NCBI RefSeq assembly: GCF_015624505.1
Contig: NZ_CP061379.1
Coordinates: forward strand, 5,332,001-5,396,000
From: Bradyrhizobium commune
Lineage (GTDB): Bacteria; Pseudomonadota; Alphaproteobacteria; Rhizobiales; Xanthobacteraceae
Length of the DNA: 64,000 nucleotides
Direction: 5' to 3'
Shown here in pieces: positions 8,810 through 17,125 of the stretch. Each line of letters starts with the position of its first letter. Position 1 is the first letter of the stretch. The position numbers and the translations under genes were made by a program. The notes under the pieces were generated by a model, which was not told where the DNA came from, ran no database searches, and saw only the letters and a list, made by a program, of their open reading frames with translations.

Positions 8810-9655
8810 CTAATCCAGTGACCCTTGCGAGAAGAAATGCTTGCGGATGCGTTGCACGAGCTCGGTGAAGACCGGATCGGCCATCACGTCGAGCGAGCGC
8901 GGACGCGGCAGGGGCACGTCGTAGATCGCGGCGACAGCGCCGGGCCGTTCGGTCATGACCAGCACGCGGTCGGCAAGGAACACGGCCTCGGGAATCGAAT
9001 GCGTGATCAGCAGCACGGTCTTCCTGGTCTCGCGCTGGATCCGCATCAATTCGACGTTCATGCGCTCGCGCGTCAGCGCATCGAGTGCGCCGAACGGCTC
9101 GTCCATCAGCATGATCCTGGGATCATGCACCAGCGCACGACAGATCGAGGCGCGCTGCTGCATGCCGCCGGAGAGCTGCCAGGGCAGCTTCTTCTCAAAC
9201 CCTTCGAGGCCGACCAGCTTCAACAACGCCTTGGCGCGGGCGAGATATTCGTCCCGCGGCAGCCGCTTCATGTCGATCGGCAGCATCACGTTGGAGAGGA
9301 TGTTGCGCCACGGCAGCAGCAGCGCGTTCTGGAACACGATGCCGACATTGCCGTGCGGCTTCGTCACCTTCTCGCCCTCGACCAGAATCTCGCCTGATGT
9401 CGGCGGCAACAGGCCCGAGATCAGCTTCAGCAGCGTGGACTTGCCGCAGCCGGACGGGCCCACCACGACAAAGAACTCGCCATCATTGATGTGGAAGTCC
9501 AGCGGCCGCAGCGACGGCACGTCGCCGTCGCGCGTCCGGTAGGTTTTGGAGACGCCGGACAGCTTGATGCCCGACGCGTCGTCGCCGGCCCGGTCCGACA
9601 CCAGGCGAAGATGCGCGCCTGGCTGTGGATCGACTGGTTTGGTCGCAGGGTTCAT
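8810..9655 (-). CDS. ABC transporter ATP-binding protein (nitrate/sulfonate/taurine type)
   Basis: A 281-residue ATPase with Walker A GPSGCGKST at about 66-74, Q-loop VFQNALLLPW, signature LSGGMQQR at 161-168 and Walker B IMLMDEP at 181-187. The PWRNIL context after the Q-loop is typical of SsuB/TauB/NrtD-type importers. I chose the ATG at 9655 after GAGAGGG; the open frame continues upstream through palindromic repeat DNA, which is not coding. It powers the permease at 10851-11660 with the binding protein at 9807-10799. Confidence 0.93.
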   Translation of the reverse strand: MNPATKPVDPQPGAHLRLVSDRAGDDASGIKLSGVSKTYRTRDGDVPSLRPLDFHINDGEFFVVVGPSGCGKSTLLKLISGLLPPTSGEILVEGEKVTKPHGNVGIVFQNALLLPWRNILSNVMLPIDMKRLPRDEYLARAKALLKLVGLEGFEKKLPWQLSGGMQQRASICRALVHDPRIMLMDEPFGALDALTRERMNVELMRIQRETRKTVLLITHSIPEAVFLADRVLVMTERPGAVAAIYDVPLPRPRSLDVMADPVFTELVQRIRKHFFSQGSLD

Positions 9656-9673
9656 CGTTGCCCTCTCCACCCG

Positions 9674-9790
9674 CCGTCCCGGCGAAGGCCGGGACCCATA
9701 CGCCGTGCCGGCTCGATCGGGCACGCGGGTAGAGACCCTCCGTAACAATCGGATCCGGTGGTTATGGGTCCCGGCCTCCGCCGGGACGAC
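9674..9790. repeat. Palindromic interspersed repeat family B, copy 1
   Basis: Begins with GTCCCGGCGAAGGCCGGGAC, which is self-complementary, and ends with the near mirror image preceded by TATGGGTCCC. Other copies are at 11751-11880, 19850-19968 and 30231-30352. This copy lies exactly between the binding-protein gene and the ATPase gene of one transporter. Confidence 0.9.
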
Positions 9791-9806
9791 GGCGGAAATC
9801 TGTCGC

Positions 9807-10799
9807 TCACGTGCCACTCTTCGGCAGGTAGTCGTTGGTGTAGAACGCCCTCGGATTCTCCTTGGCCTTGGCATCGAGCCCGCCATATTCGACCATCAGA
9901 TTGACCGTATCAGTCATGTTCTGGTCGGTGACCTGGAACGGCCGCTTGCTCTTGGTCTCGGCGGTCCGGTAGAGCGGAATGGTGAGTTCAAAGCCCTGGG
10001 TCAGCGTGTCGATCTTGCCGCCCTTCGGATTGGCATCGAGGATCGATTGCGCCGCCGCCTTCGGCTCCTTCTCGGCAGCCTCGACCGCTTTCGTCGTTGC
10101 CGACATGAAGCGGCGGACGAGATCGGCATTGGCCTTCACGTAGTCGGAGTTGGCGATGATGCCGGAGGACACCATGTTGATGCCGTAGTCGGCGAACTTG
10201 ATCGGGAACACGTCCTTGCCGGTGGCGTCCTTGATCTTCATCGACTGGTCCATGACGTAGCCGAGCAGCAGGTCAGCCTGGCCGTTGATGACGGCGTTGA
10301 GCTTGGTCTGGCCGTCGCCGGCAACCGTGGTGAAGTCGCTCTCCTTCAGGCCGGTCTTCTTCAGGAACAGCGGCCAGATCTGGGTCATGGAATCCGCAGA
10401 CGTGATCGCCACCGTCTTGCCCTTGATGTCGTCGGGCTTCCGGATGTTCTTGTCGGCAAAGCCCATGGCGGACATCGGCGAGGTCTGGAGCAGCACGCCG
10501 GTCGCAATCACGGGCGCACCCTTGATCGCGGCGCGCATCATGGTGGGAACGTCGACATAGCCGAAATCGGCGGTCTTGGCGGCCACGGCCTGCGTGGTCG
10601 CAGCCGAGCCGCGGCCTTCCTGGATCTCGAGGTCGATGCCTTCGGCGGCATAGATGCCCTTGGCTTTGCCGTAATAGAACGGCGCGTGCTCGCCATAGAC
10701 GTACCAGTTCAGCATCAGCACGACCTTGTCGGCCGCCTGTGCCGGCATCGCCGCGAAGACCATCAGCGCCGCTGCAACAGCCCCAATCCACCGCTTCAT
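9807..10799 (-). CDS. ABC transporter substrate-binding protein (NMT1/THI5-like)
   Basis: A 330-residue periplasmic binding protein. Residues 1-24 form a signal peptide (MKRWIGAVAAALMVFAAMPA ending AQA). The mature start DKVVLMLNWYVYGEHAPFYY, then GIYAAEGIDLEIQEGRGS, are diagnostic of the NMT1/SsuA-like family that binds pyrimidine precursors, sulfonates, nitrate or aromatic compounds. I prefer the ATG at 10799, seven bases after AGGGAG, over the GTG at 10805. It is followed by a palindromic repeat and then the ATPase gene. Given the catabolic enzymes downstream the ligand is probably an organic molecule, but its identity is open. Confidence 0.92.
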   Translation of the reverse strand: MKRWIGAVAAALMVFAAMPAQAADKVVLMLNWYVYGEHAPFYYGKAKGIYAAEGIDLEIQEGRGSAATTQAVAAKTADFGYVDVPTMMRAAIKGAPVIATGVLLQTSPMSAMGFADKNIRKPDDIKGKTVAITSADSMTQIWPLFLKKTGLKESDFTTVAGDGQTKLNAVINGQADLLLGYVMDQSMKIKDATGKDVFPIKFADYGINMVSSGIIANSDYVKANADLVRRFMSATTKAVEAAEKEPKAAAQSILDANPKGGKIDTLTQGFELTIPLYRTAETKSKRPFQVTDQNMTDTVNLMVEYGGLDAKAKENPRAFYTNDYLPKSGT

Positions 10800-10850
10800 C
10801 GTCACTCTCCCTTGTCGTTATGTTTCGGCCGTTAGTGGCCGTTGCTTAAA

Positions 10851-11660
10851 TTAAGAAGCGAAAATCACGTCCTCACGCTGGCTGACATGCCAGGGAATGA
10901 CCAGCTTCTCGATCCGGTCGACGATCCAGAACAGGATCACACCGAGCAGCGCCAGGATCACGAGCGCCGCGAACATGGTCGGCAGGTCGAAGGTGCCGAT
11001 CGAGCGCTGCATCACGTAGCCGATGCCGGAATTGGAGCCGACGAACTCGCCGACGACGGCGCCGACCACGGCGAGCGTCACCGAGACCTTCAGGCCGGAG
11101 AAGATCGCGGGCAGCGCATGCGGCAGGTTCACCGCGCAAAACACCTGGAAGCGGCTGCCCTGCATGGCGCGGGCAAGATCGACCATGTCAGGATCGACCG
11201 ACTTGAAGCCCTGCACCGCCGAGACCACGACGGGAAAGAAGCCGAGCAGGAAGGCCGAAATCACTTTCGGGATGATGCCGAAGCCGAACCACACCACGAA
11301 CAGCGGCGCGATCGCGATCTTCGGCACGGATTGCGAGAACACCAGCAGCGGATAGACGTAGCTCTCAACCGTTTTGGAGCCCGCGATCAGCATGGCGACG
11401 GGGATGCCGAACAGGGCCGAGAGAATAAAGCCGCAGACGGTTGCATAGGTCGTCGGCCAGGACTGGCGCAGCAGTTCCGGCCAGTCGGTGCGCAGCACGG
11501 TCACGACGTCGAGCGGCGACGGGATCTGGTAGGCGGGAATCCTGAACAGCCGGATCGCGAGATCCCAGGCCACCACGATGAACACCAGGAACAGAAACGG
11601 CCGCACCCAGGCCGCATTCAGCATCTTGGACACCGCACTCTGCGGCTTCAACTCAGCCAC
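10851..11660 (-). CDS. ABC transporter permease (SsuC/TauC-like)
   Basis: A 269-residue inner-membrane permease with about six helices; examples are VRPFLFLVFIVVAWDLAIRL near the N-terminus and ALVILALLGVILFWIVDRI near the C-terminus. The EAA-type cytoplasmic loop appears as DLARAMQGSRFQVFCAVNLP, with GLKVSVTLAVVGAVVGEFVG following. The start is a GTG at 11660 after GGGAGTGAGAC. It is the first transporter gene of the leftward cluster, separated from the tetR gene at 11886-12623 by a family B repeat. Confidence 0.92.
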   Translation of the reverse strand: MAELKPQSAVSKMLNAAWVRPFLFLVFIVVAWDLAIRLFRIPAYQIPSPLDVVTVLRTDWPELLRQSWPTTYATVCGFILSALFGIPVAMLIAGSKTVESYVYPLLVFSQSVPKIAIAPLFVVWFGFGIIPKVISAFLLGFFPVVVSAVQGFKSVDPDMVDLARAMQGSRFQVFCAVNLPHALPAIFSGLKVSVTLAVVGAVVGEFVGSNSGIGYVMQRSIGTFDLPTMFAALVILALLGVILFWIVDRIEKLVIPWHVSQREDVIFAS

Positions 11661-11750
11661 GTCTCACTCCCGGCAGTCTTCTTCGTTCTGAAAGAAATTA
11701 ACCCGTTGGATAAATACTGTCCAGCGGTTTCCCTGTGACGTTTTGCTCTA

Positions 11751-11880
11751 CGTCGTCCCGGCGAAGGCCGGGACCCATAACCACGGGGAGAAGTTTGGCG
11801 AAGTCCGGTCGTTCGGGATCAGCACCGGGCACAGTCGATGGATCACGCGGTATGGGTCCCGGCCTTCGCCGGGACGACGA
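11751..11880. repeat. Palindromic interspersed repeat family B, copy 2
   Basis: About 130 bp bounded by inverted GTCCCGGCGAAGGCCGGGAC ends. It fills nearly the whole gap between the tetR stop and the permease gene. Confidence 0.9.
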
Positions 11881-11885
11881 TGGAG

Positions 11886-12623
11886 CTACACCGTCTGCGC
11901 CACTACGGCCCGCTTCTTCGGCGGCCTGACGATCTCCAAGAGTTCCGCCGACTGCCCCGTCAGCGCCGCCAGCACCAGGCCCGCCATGTGCGCGAGGCGC
12001 TCGTCCTTGGCGTCCTTGGCGAGCAGATCGCGGCCGAAGATCACGCTGAGCGTCGCCGAGTTGGAGAGATAGAAGAAGCTGAGCGCCGCGATCGAGATGT
12101 AGAGCTGCACCGGATCGACCGCGACCTGGAAGTCGCCGCTCGCGACGCCGCGCCGCACCACGGTGCGGATCATCTCGACGAAGGGCGAGTGCATCGACTT
12201 GACCTTGGTCGAGCGCTTCAAATGTTTGGCGCGCGCGAGGTTCTCGGTTTGCAGCAGCGACAGGAATTCGGGGTTGCGGAGAAAATAACCCCAGGTGAAC
12301 TCGATCAGCCGCCTGATGGCCTCGGGCGGATCGAGGTGCTCGAGATCGAGCCCCCGCTCCTCGCTGCGGATCTTGTCATAGGCGCCTTCGAGCACCGCGA
12401 GGTAGAGGTCGTCCTTGTTGCCGACGTGATAATAGAGCATGCGCTTGTTGGCGCCGGCCTTCGCCGCAATGCGGTCAACGCGCGCGCCGGCAAGTCCGTG
12501 GGCGGAAAACTCCTGCTTGGCGGCTTCGAGAATGCGCAACCGCATCCCCTCGGGATCGCGCTGCCATTTCAGAGTTCGCTTTGCCTTTGCCTTCGCCAAG
12601 CCGGGTGCTCGCTGGGTGGTCAC
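11886..12623 (-). CDS. TetR/AcrR family transcriptional regulator
   Basis: A 245-residue repressor with a basic N-terminal extension (GLAKAKAKRTLKWQRDPEG), then the TetR helix-turn-helix (ILEAAKQEFSAHGLAGARVD, with NKRMLYYHVGNKDDLYLAV) and a ligand domain resembling the TetR_C_6/RutR-like group. The start is a GTG at 12623. A dyad at 12627-12640 sits four bases upstream, consistent with autoregulation. It lies directly upstream of the ABC-DUF993 cluster in the same direction and is the natural candidate regulator for it. The inducer is unknown. Confidence 0.9.
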   Translation of the reverse strand: MTTQRAPGLAKAKAKRTLKWQRDPEGMRLRILEAAKQEFSAHGLAGARVDRIAAKAGANKRMLYYHVGNKDDLYLAVLEGAYDKIRSEERGLDLEHLDPPEAIRRLIEFTWGYFLRNPEFLSLLQTENLARAKHLKRSTKVKSMHSPFVEMIRTVVRRGVASGDFQVAVDPVQLYISIAALSFFYLSNSATLSVIFGRDLLAKDAKDERLAHMAGLVLAALTGQSAELLEIVRPPKKRAVVAQTV

Positions 12624-12626
12624 AGG

Positions 12627-12640
12627 ATGTTGTGTAACAT
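12627..12640. promoter_or_regulatory. Inverted repeat before tetR start, likely operator
   Basis: ATGTT and AACAT arms flank GTGT, and looser outer GTCAC/GTGAC arms extend it. The site lies just upstream of the GTG start of the TetR gene, where binding would block transcription or translation. Confidence 0.55.
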
Positions 12641-12649
12641 GGTGACGCC

Positions 12650-12734
12650 GTCATTGCGAGGAGCCGTTGCGACGAAGCAATCCAGGCTGTCACCGCGGAA
12701 ACAGTCTGGATTGCTTCGCTGCGCTCGCAATGAC
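12650..12734. repeat. Palindromic interspersed repeat family A, copy 2
   Basis: About 85 bp with GTCATTGCGAG and CTCGCAATGAC ends and GAAGCAATCCAG/CTGGATTGCTTC inner arms. It lies between the VOC gene and the tetR gene. Confidence 0.88.
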
Positions 12735-12752
12735 GGGAGGAAGGAGCGGAGC

Positions 12753-13601
12753 CTACTCCACCGGCTTCGGCGAGCGCTCCAGCAGCACGGTCTGGATGCC
12801 GCAGGTGCCGCTGCGCACCGTCATGATGCGCGTGCCGGGCTTACGGCCGTTGCGGACCTCGCTGACCTCGACGCCGGCGGCGATCAGGCGGGCGCGCGTG
12901 GCCTCGATGTCGGCGACGCGCCAGCTCAGGCCCCAGAGCCGGTCATGCAGGGCGTCGCCGCCGGCGACGGGCCGGCGCACCACCTCGACGATGAGGTCGC
13001 CGCAGCGGAAAAACATCAGCTGGCCCCAATCATGGTGCGATCGGTCGAGCGCAAGATCAAGCCCGAGCCGGGCGCCGTAGAGCGCCGCGGCGCGATCGGA
13101 ATCCTCGGTCGTGATGACGACGTGGTCGAGCCCGTCGATCGGCGCGACGTCGGTCGCAACCGATTTCGGGCGCTCCTCGGCGAGCTCGAGGAAGAACATG
13201 CGCACGCCGCGCGTCAGCTCGGTCGCGGCGCGGGTGCGCTTCCAGTGCAGCGCCGCGCCGGTTGCGGCGTCGCTGCTCTCGACCTCGGCGACCGGCTCTG
13301 GCCGCAAGGCCACCCGGTCGAGCCGCCGGAGCGTCTTGCCGATGTCTGCGACACGAAAGCACAGGCTGGCGAGCACACCCTCATGGTCGTCGAGCAGCGC
13401 GCGCATCCGGTCGGCGGCGACGCTGAAGCCGCTCGGCGCTATCAATTCGATGGTCATGTTGGCAAGCGTGAACAGCACCCGGTCGGCGCCCTCGCCGGAA
13501 TTCTGCCAGGCCGGCGCACGTCCGAGCAGCGTCTGATAGGCGGCCTTGGCCGCTCCGATATCCCTGACCAGAGCAACGACGTGATCGAGGCCGGTGATCA
13601 T
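12753..13601 (-). CDS. VOC family protein (glyoxalase-like domains)
   Basis: A 282-residue protein with two vicinal-oxygen-chelate modules. The first begins ITGLDHVVALVRDIGAAKAA, typical of the Glyoxalase_3 group. The second begins IDGLDHVVITTEDSDRAAAL and ends with VSEVRNGRKPGTRIMTV. I start at the ATG at 13601, which follows GGGAGGGAGAAG. Proteins of this fold bind a divalent metal and act as isomerases, dioxygenases or resistance proteins. No neighbour fixes the substrate. It is divergent from the PfkB kinase at 13822. Confidence 0.85.
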   Translation of the reverse strand: MITGLDHVVALVRDIGAAKAAYQTLLGRAPAWQNSGEGADRVLFTLANMTIELIAPSGFSVAADRMRALLDDHEGVLASLCFRVADIGKTLRRLDRVALRPEPVAEVESSDAATGAALHWKRTRAATELTRGVRMFFLELAEERPKSVATDVAPIDGLDHVVITTEDSDRAAALYGARLGLDLALDRSHHDWGQLMFFRCGDLIVEVVRRPVAGGDALHDRLWGLSWRVADIEATRARLIAAGVEVSEVRNGRKPGTRIMTVRSGTCGIQTVLLERSPKPVE

Positions 13602-13821
13602 CTTCTCCCTCCCGATGGGCCCGGAACCGAAACGCCCCAAGCAATGGGTCCAGGGACCGCCGGCCCCGCCCGGGCAACGTTGGCCCTATGACGGTCGTAT
13701 TCCGGCCCCCGACCGACCTCAAGCGGCTATGACCATGGCTTTGCGAATATTTTTGGCTCCCGCCGAAGCGGTGCTAAGGTAAGCGGCCGGCCGGGACCAC
13801 CCAGCGCATCACGGACAACCA

Positions 13822-14715
13822 ATGCAGGCTCTCTTTATCGGACAGACCTATATCGACGTCGTCTTCATTACCGACCACATGCCGACCGGCGACGAGAAGC
13901 ACGTGGCGACCGACTACGCAGTGTCCTTCGGCGGCAACGCGGTCACGGCGGCGTTCTGCTGCGCCAAGCTCGGCATCGTGCCCGATCTCGTCGCCACCGC
14001 AGCCAACGACTGGCTGGGCCGCATGTTCATGGACATGTGCGCGAAATACGCAATCTCGCTGCATGCACGGAAGGTGAACCAGTCGTCGCTGTCCTTCATC
14101 ATGCCCAAGGACGGCAAGCGTGCCATCGTCCGCTGCCGCGACGATTCCCACATCCACCCCTTCCCGATCCTCAACCTCGGCGGCTGCCGCGCCCTGCATA
14201 TCGACGGCCATCAGCCGGATGCCGCGATCCACTACGCAAAGGTCTGCCGCGAGGCCGGCATTCTGACGTCGCTCGACGGCGGCGGGCTGCGCACCAACAC
14301 GCATGAGCTCTTGGAATTCATCGACGTCGCCATCGTCGCCGAGCGCCTGTGCGAGCAGATGGATCTGACGCCGGCGCAGATGATGGACTACCTCAAGAGC
14401 CGCGGTTGCAGGATCGGCGGCGTCACCATGGGTGAGAAGGGCCTGCTCTGGTACAACGAGACGGGTACGGTCGAGACCATGCCGGCGATGCCGATCCCGC
14501 GCGAGCGCGTGATCGACACCAACGGCGCGGGCGACGTGTTCCACGGCGCCTATGTCTATTCCTATCTCGCGCACCCCGGCAAAAGCTGGCGCGAGCATTT
14601 TGATTTTGCGCGCGCAGCCTCGACTTACAAGATCCAGCGCCTCGGGAACGAGGCGGGACTTCCGACGCTGGTCGACATCGCCAAGGTCAGGCACGAGTTC
14701 GAGGTGCGGGTCTAG
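13822..14715 (+). CDS. PfkB family carbohydrate kinase
   Basis: A 297-residue ribokinase-fold sugar kinase. The N-terminal beta-sheet lid motif is YAVSFGGNAVTAAFCCAKLG and the C-terminal PfkB signature with catalytic aspartate is VIDTNGAGDVFHGAYVYSYL. Substrate-contact residues differ from ribokinase, with an unusual DGHQPDAAIHYA segment, so the sugar is not assigned. A second PfkB protein starts nine bases after its stop; the pair is probably one operon. Confidence 0.9.
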   Translation: MQALFIGQTYIDVVFITDHMPTGDEKHVATDYAVSFGGNAVTAAFCCAKLGIVPDLVATAANDWLGRMFMDMCAKYAISLHARKVNQSSLSFIMPKDGKRAIVRCRDDSHIHPFPILNLGGCRALHIDGHQPDAAIHYAKVCREAGILTSLDGGGLRTNTHELLEFIDVAIVAERLCEQMDLTPAQMMDYLKSRGCRIGGVTMGEKGLLWYNETGTVETMPAMPIPRERVIDTNGAGDVFHGAYVYSYLAHPGKSWREHFDFARAASTYKIQRLGNEAGLPTLVDIAKVRHEFEVRV

Positions 14716-14724
14716 GAAAGTGGC

Positions 14725-15657
14725 ATGGGGGGCGTGTTCGTCGCCGGCAGCATCAACATGGACGTGGTGGCGACCGCCGATCGCCACCCAAGGGTCGGCG
14801 AGACCGTCGCGGGCCGCGAGGTGCTGTATTTTCCAGGGGGCAAGGGCGCGAACCAGGCGGTGGCGGCGTCGCGGCTTGGTGCGAAGACCACGCTGATCGG
14901 GCGATTGGGGAAGGATTCGTTCGGGGCCGAACTGAGGGCTTTTCTCGGCGCGCAGGGCATCGATCTCGGCCATGTGACGGAGACCGCCGAGGCGCACAGC
15001 GGCACCGCCATCATCACCGTGGCGGAGGCCGACAACACCATCATCGTTATTCCCGGCAGCAACGCGCTGGTCAGCGCGGAGGATGTCGCGGCGGTTCCGT
15101 TGGCGAAGGGCGATGTCGCCGTCAGCCAGTTCGAGATTCCGCTGGCTACGATTGCCGCGTTCTTTCGTCACGCGCGAGCAGCGGCAGCGACGACGCTGCT
15201 CAACCCCGCGCCCGCACAGAAATTCGGCCACGATCTGCTCGCACTGGTCGACATCCTCGTGCTGAACGAGACCGAGCTGAGCCTGCTGGCCGTCACCGAA
15301 CTTGCGGACAGCGACCCGCACGATCGCATTGCCGATGCGGCGCGGCGGATCCGGGTGAACCGCGATCAGATCATCTGCGTCACGCTCGGCAAGCGCGGCG
15401 TTATCGCGCTGGTGGACGATCGAACCGTGCTCATCCAAGGCCGAAACGTCGCCGCGGTAGACACGACCGGCGCCGGCGATTGCTTCGTCGGCGCGGTCGC
15501 GGCGCTGCTCGCCGATGGACAGCCGATCGAGAGCGCGCTGGGCTACGCCAATGTCGCCGCATCGGTCAGCGTGCAGCGCATGGGCGCCGCCCCCTCAATG
15601 CCGACGATTGCTGAAGTGTCGGCGGCGCTACGCGCGGAGCGGCTCAGCTCGGGCTAA
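14725..15657 (+). CDS. rbsK: Ribokinase
   Basis: A 310-residue PfkB kinase with ribokinase features: the N-terminal GSINMDVVATADRHPRVGET, the GGKGANQAVAASRLG motif, NPAPAQKF, NETELSLL and the catalytic DTTGAGDCFVGA. It would phosphorylate ribose, or a close pentose or nucleoside-derived sugar, at O5. AGGAAAG precedes the ATG. Its last four bases overlap the end of the convergent flavoprotein gene. No ribose ABC genes are adjacent, so the exact sugar is inferred. Confidence 0.85.
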   Translation: MGGVFVAGSINMDVVATADRHPRVGETVAGREVLYFPGGKGANQAVAASRLGAKTTLIGRLGKDSFGAELRAFLGAQGIDLGHVTETAEAHSGTAIITVAEADNTIIVIPGSNALVSAEDVAAVPLAKGDVAVSQFEIPLATIAAFFRHARAAAATTLLNPAPAQKFGHDLLALVDILVLNETELSLLAVTELADSDPHDRIADAARRIRVNRDQIICVTLGKRGVIALVDDRTVLIQGRNVAAVDTTGAGDCFVGAVAALLADGQPIESALGYANVAASVSVQRMGAAPSMPTIAEVSAALRAERLSSG

Positions 15658-16874
15658 GCCAGCGCGCTCTTCAGGTCAAAGCTTTCATCGGCGGCCTGCG
15701 CCGGCGTGATCGAGCGGTCCATGCCCTGCAACCGGCGGCCGAACATGTGATCGCCGGCGCGGTTGATGGACTCGATGCCGAGCAGCCTGTCGCCATGGTA
15801 GCAGAACGCGGAAAACGCCTTTTTGGCGGGATCGCCGCGCAGCACGACGCGGTCGTAGCCGGTGGTGAGGCCTGCGATCTGGAGCTTGTCGTCGCCCTGG
15901 TCGCTCCAGAACCAGGGATGGCCGTCATAGGGCTTTCGATCGCCCGTCAGCCGCGCCGCGAGGCAGCGGGCGTGATCGGTTGCGTTCTGCACCGATTCCA
16001 GCCGTAGCGAGCCGCCGAAGCGCGGGCTCGCAAACAGCGCGCAATCGCCGATTGCGGAGATGTTCGGATCAGACGTCGAGAGATATTCGTCGACGATGAT
16101 GCCGGCTGCGACCGGCAAACCCGCCTCCGCCGCAAGCTCGATATTCGGCAGCACGCCGACGCCGACCACGACGAGGTCGGCGGGCAGATGCCGGCCATCG
16201 CTCAAGGAGACACCGGTGACCTTGCCGCCCTCGGCCTCGATCGAGGTTGCCTGCACACCGAGATGAATGCGGATGCCGGCCTCGCGATGCCGGGCCTGGA
16301 AATAGTCCGACACCTCGGCCGTCACCGCGCGCGCCATCACGCGCGGGGCGAGCTCGAGCACGTCGACCTCGAGCCCCTTGATCCGCGCGGTGGCGGCGAA
16401 TTCGAGGCCGATGAAGCCGGCGCCGATGATGACCGCGCGTTTCTTGGAGGGAATGATCGTTCGCAGCGCCTCGCTCTCGTCGAGGATGCGCAGATATTTC
16501 ACGTCGGGCAGATTGGCATTGGGCAAATCAAGGAGCCGGTTGCGCGCGCCGGTGGCCAGCACGAGATGGCCGAAGGGTAGCATCTCGCCGGAGGCGAGCA
16601 GCAGCTTGCGGCCCGCGCGGTCGATCGAGACGGCGCGGCCGGCGACCAGCTCGATTTTTTGGTCCTGGTAGAATTTCTCCGGTCGGAACATCAGGCTCTC
16701 CGGCCCGGCGGAACCCTTGATGTAGGCCTTGGACAGAGGCGGCCGCTGGTAGGGCAGATGCGCCTCGTCATTGATCAGGTAGATGCGCTCGGCAAAGCCC
16801 GCCTGGCGCAGGGAGGCCGCGGCCTGGTAGCCGCCATGGCCGGCACCGACAATGATCAGCGGACTATCCGTCAT
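15654..16874 (-). CDS. FAD-dependent NAD(P)H:ferredoxin reductase-like flavoprotein
   Basis: A protein of about 406 residues of the putidaredoxin/rhodocoxin reductase type. The FAD-binding Rossmann motif is IIVGAGHGGYQAAASLRQAG at the N-terminus, the NAD-binding motif is AVIIGAGFIGLEFAATARIKG, and the second FAD contact is ISAIGDCALFASP. Such enzymes pass electrons from NAD(P)H to a [2Fe-2S] ferredoxin for a P450 or ring-hydroxylating dioxygenase. A second in-frame ATG at 16886 is possible; I use 16874 because the Rossmann strand begins soon after it. No ferredoxin gene is adjacent. Confidence 0.9.
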   Translation of the reverse strand: MTDSPLIIVGAGHGGYQAAASLRQAGFAERIYLINDEAHLPYQRPPLSKAYIKGSAGPESLMFRPEKFYQDQKIELVAGRAVSIDRAGRKLLLASGEMLPFGHLVLATGARNRLLDLPNANLPDVKYLRILDESEALRTIIPSKKRAVIIGAGFIGLEFAATARIKGLEVDVLELAPRVMARAVTAEVSDYFQARHREAGIRIHLGVQATSIEAEGGKVTGVSLSDGRHLPADLVVVGVGVLPNIELAAEAGLPVAAGIIVDEYLSTSDPNISAIGDCALFASPRFGGSLRLESVQNATDHARCLAARLTGDRKPYDGHPWFWSDQGDDKLQIAGLTTGYDRVVLRGDPAKKAFSAFCYHGDRLLGIESINRAGDHMFGRRLQGMDRSITPAQAADESFDLKSALA

Positions 16875-17125
16875 TGGACAGCCCATTTCCGCAAGACACG
16901 AGCGTCACCCATGTCGTCTCCTCTCTGATTTTGGCTTGCGCCTGATTTTGGCTTGCTTGCCCAAGAGGAGCCGGCGCTCGTGTCCGTCCCTAAACGAAGG
17001 CGGCCCCATTTGAGCCGATCATTCCGCGCGACGCAAGGGGCCGGGGCACCGGCGGCCGGGGATTGTCACCCCTCGCCTTCTGCGATTTAGTTGCAGCAAC
17101 GAACCTCATGCCGGGGAATTCCAAA

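Noticed and set aside
11838..13691. Plus-strand open frame across the tetR and VOC genes
   Set aside because: It reads through two palindromic repeats and two genes in antisense, with no start context or domain.
15654..16874. Pairing the ferredoxin-reductase-like protein with the P450 at 1825-3057 as one system
   Set aside because: They are 12.6 kb apart with unrelated genes between and no ferredoxin gene near either, so partnership is only possible, not supported.
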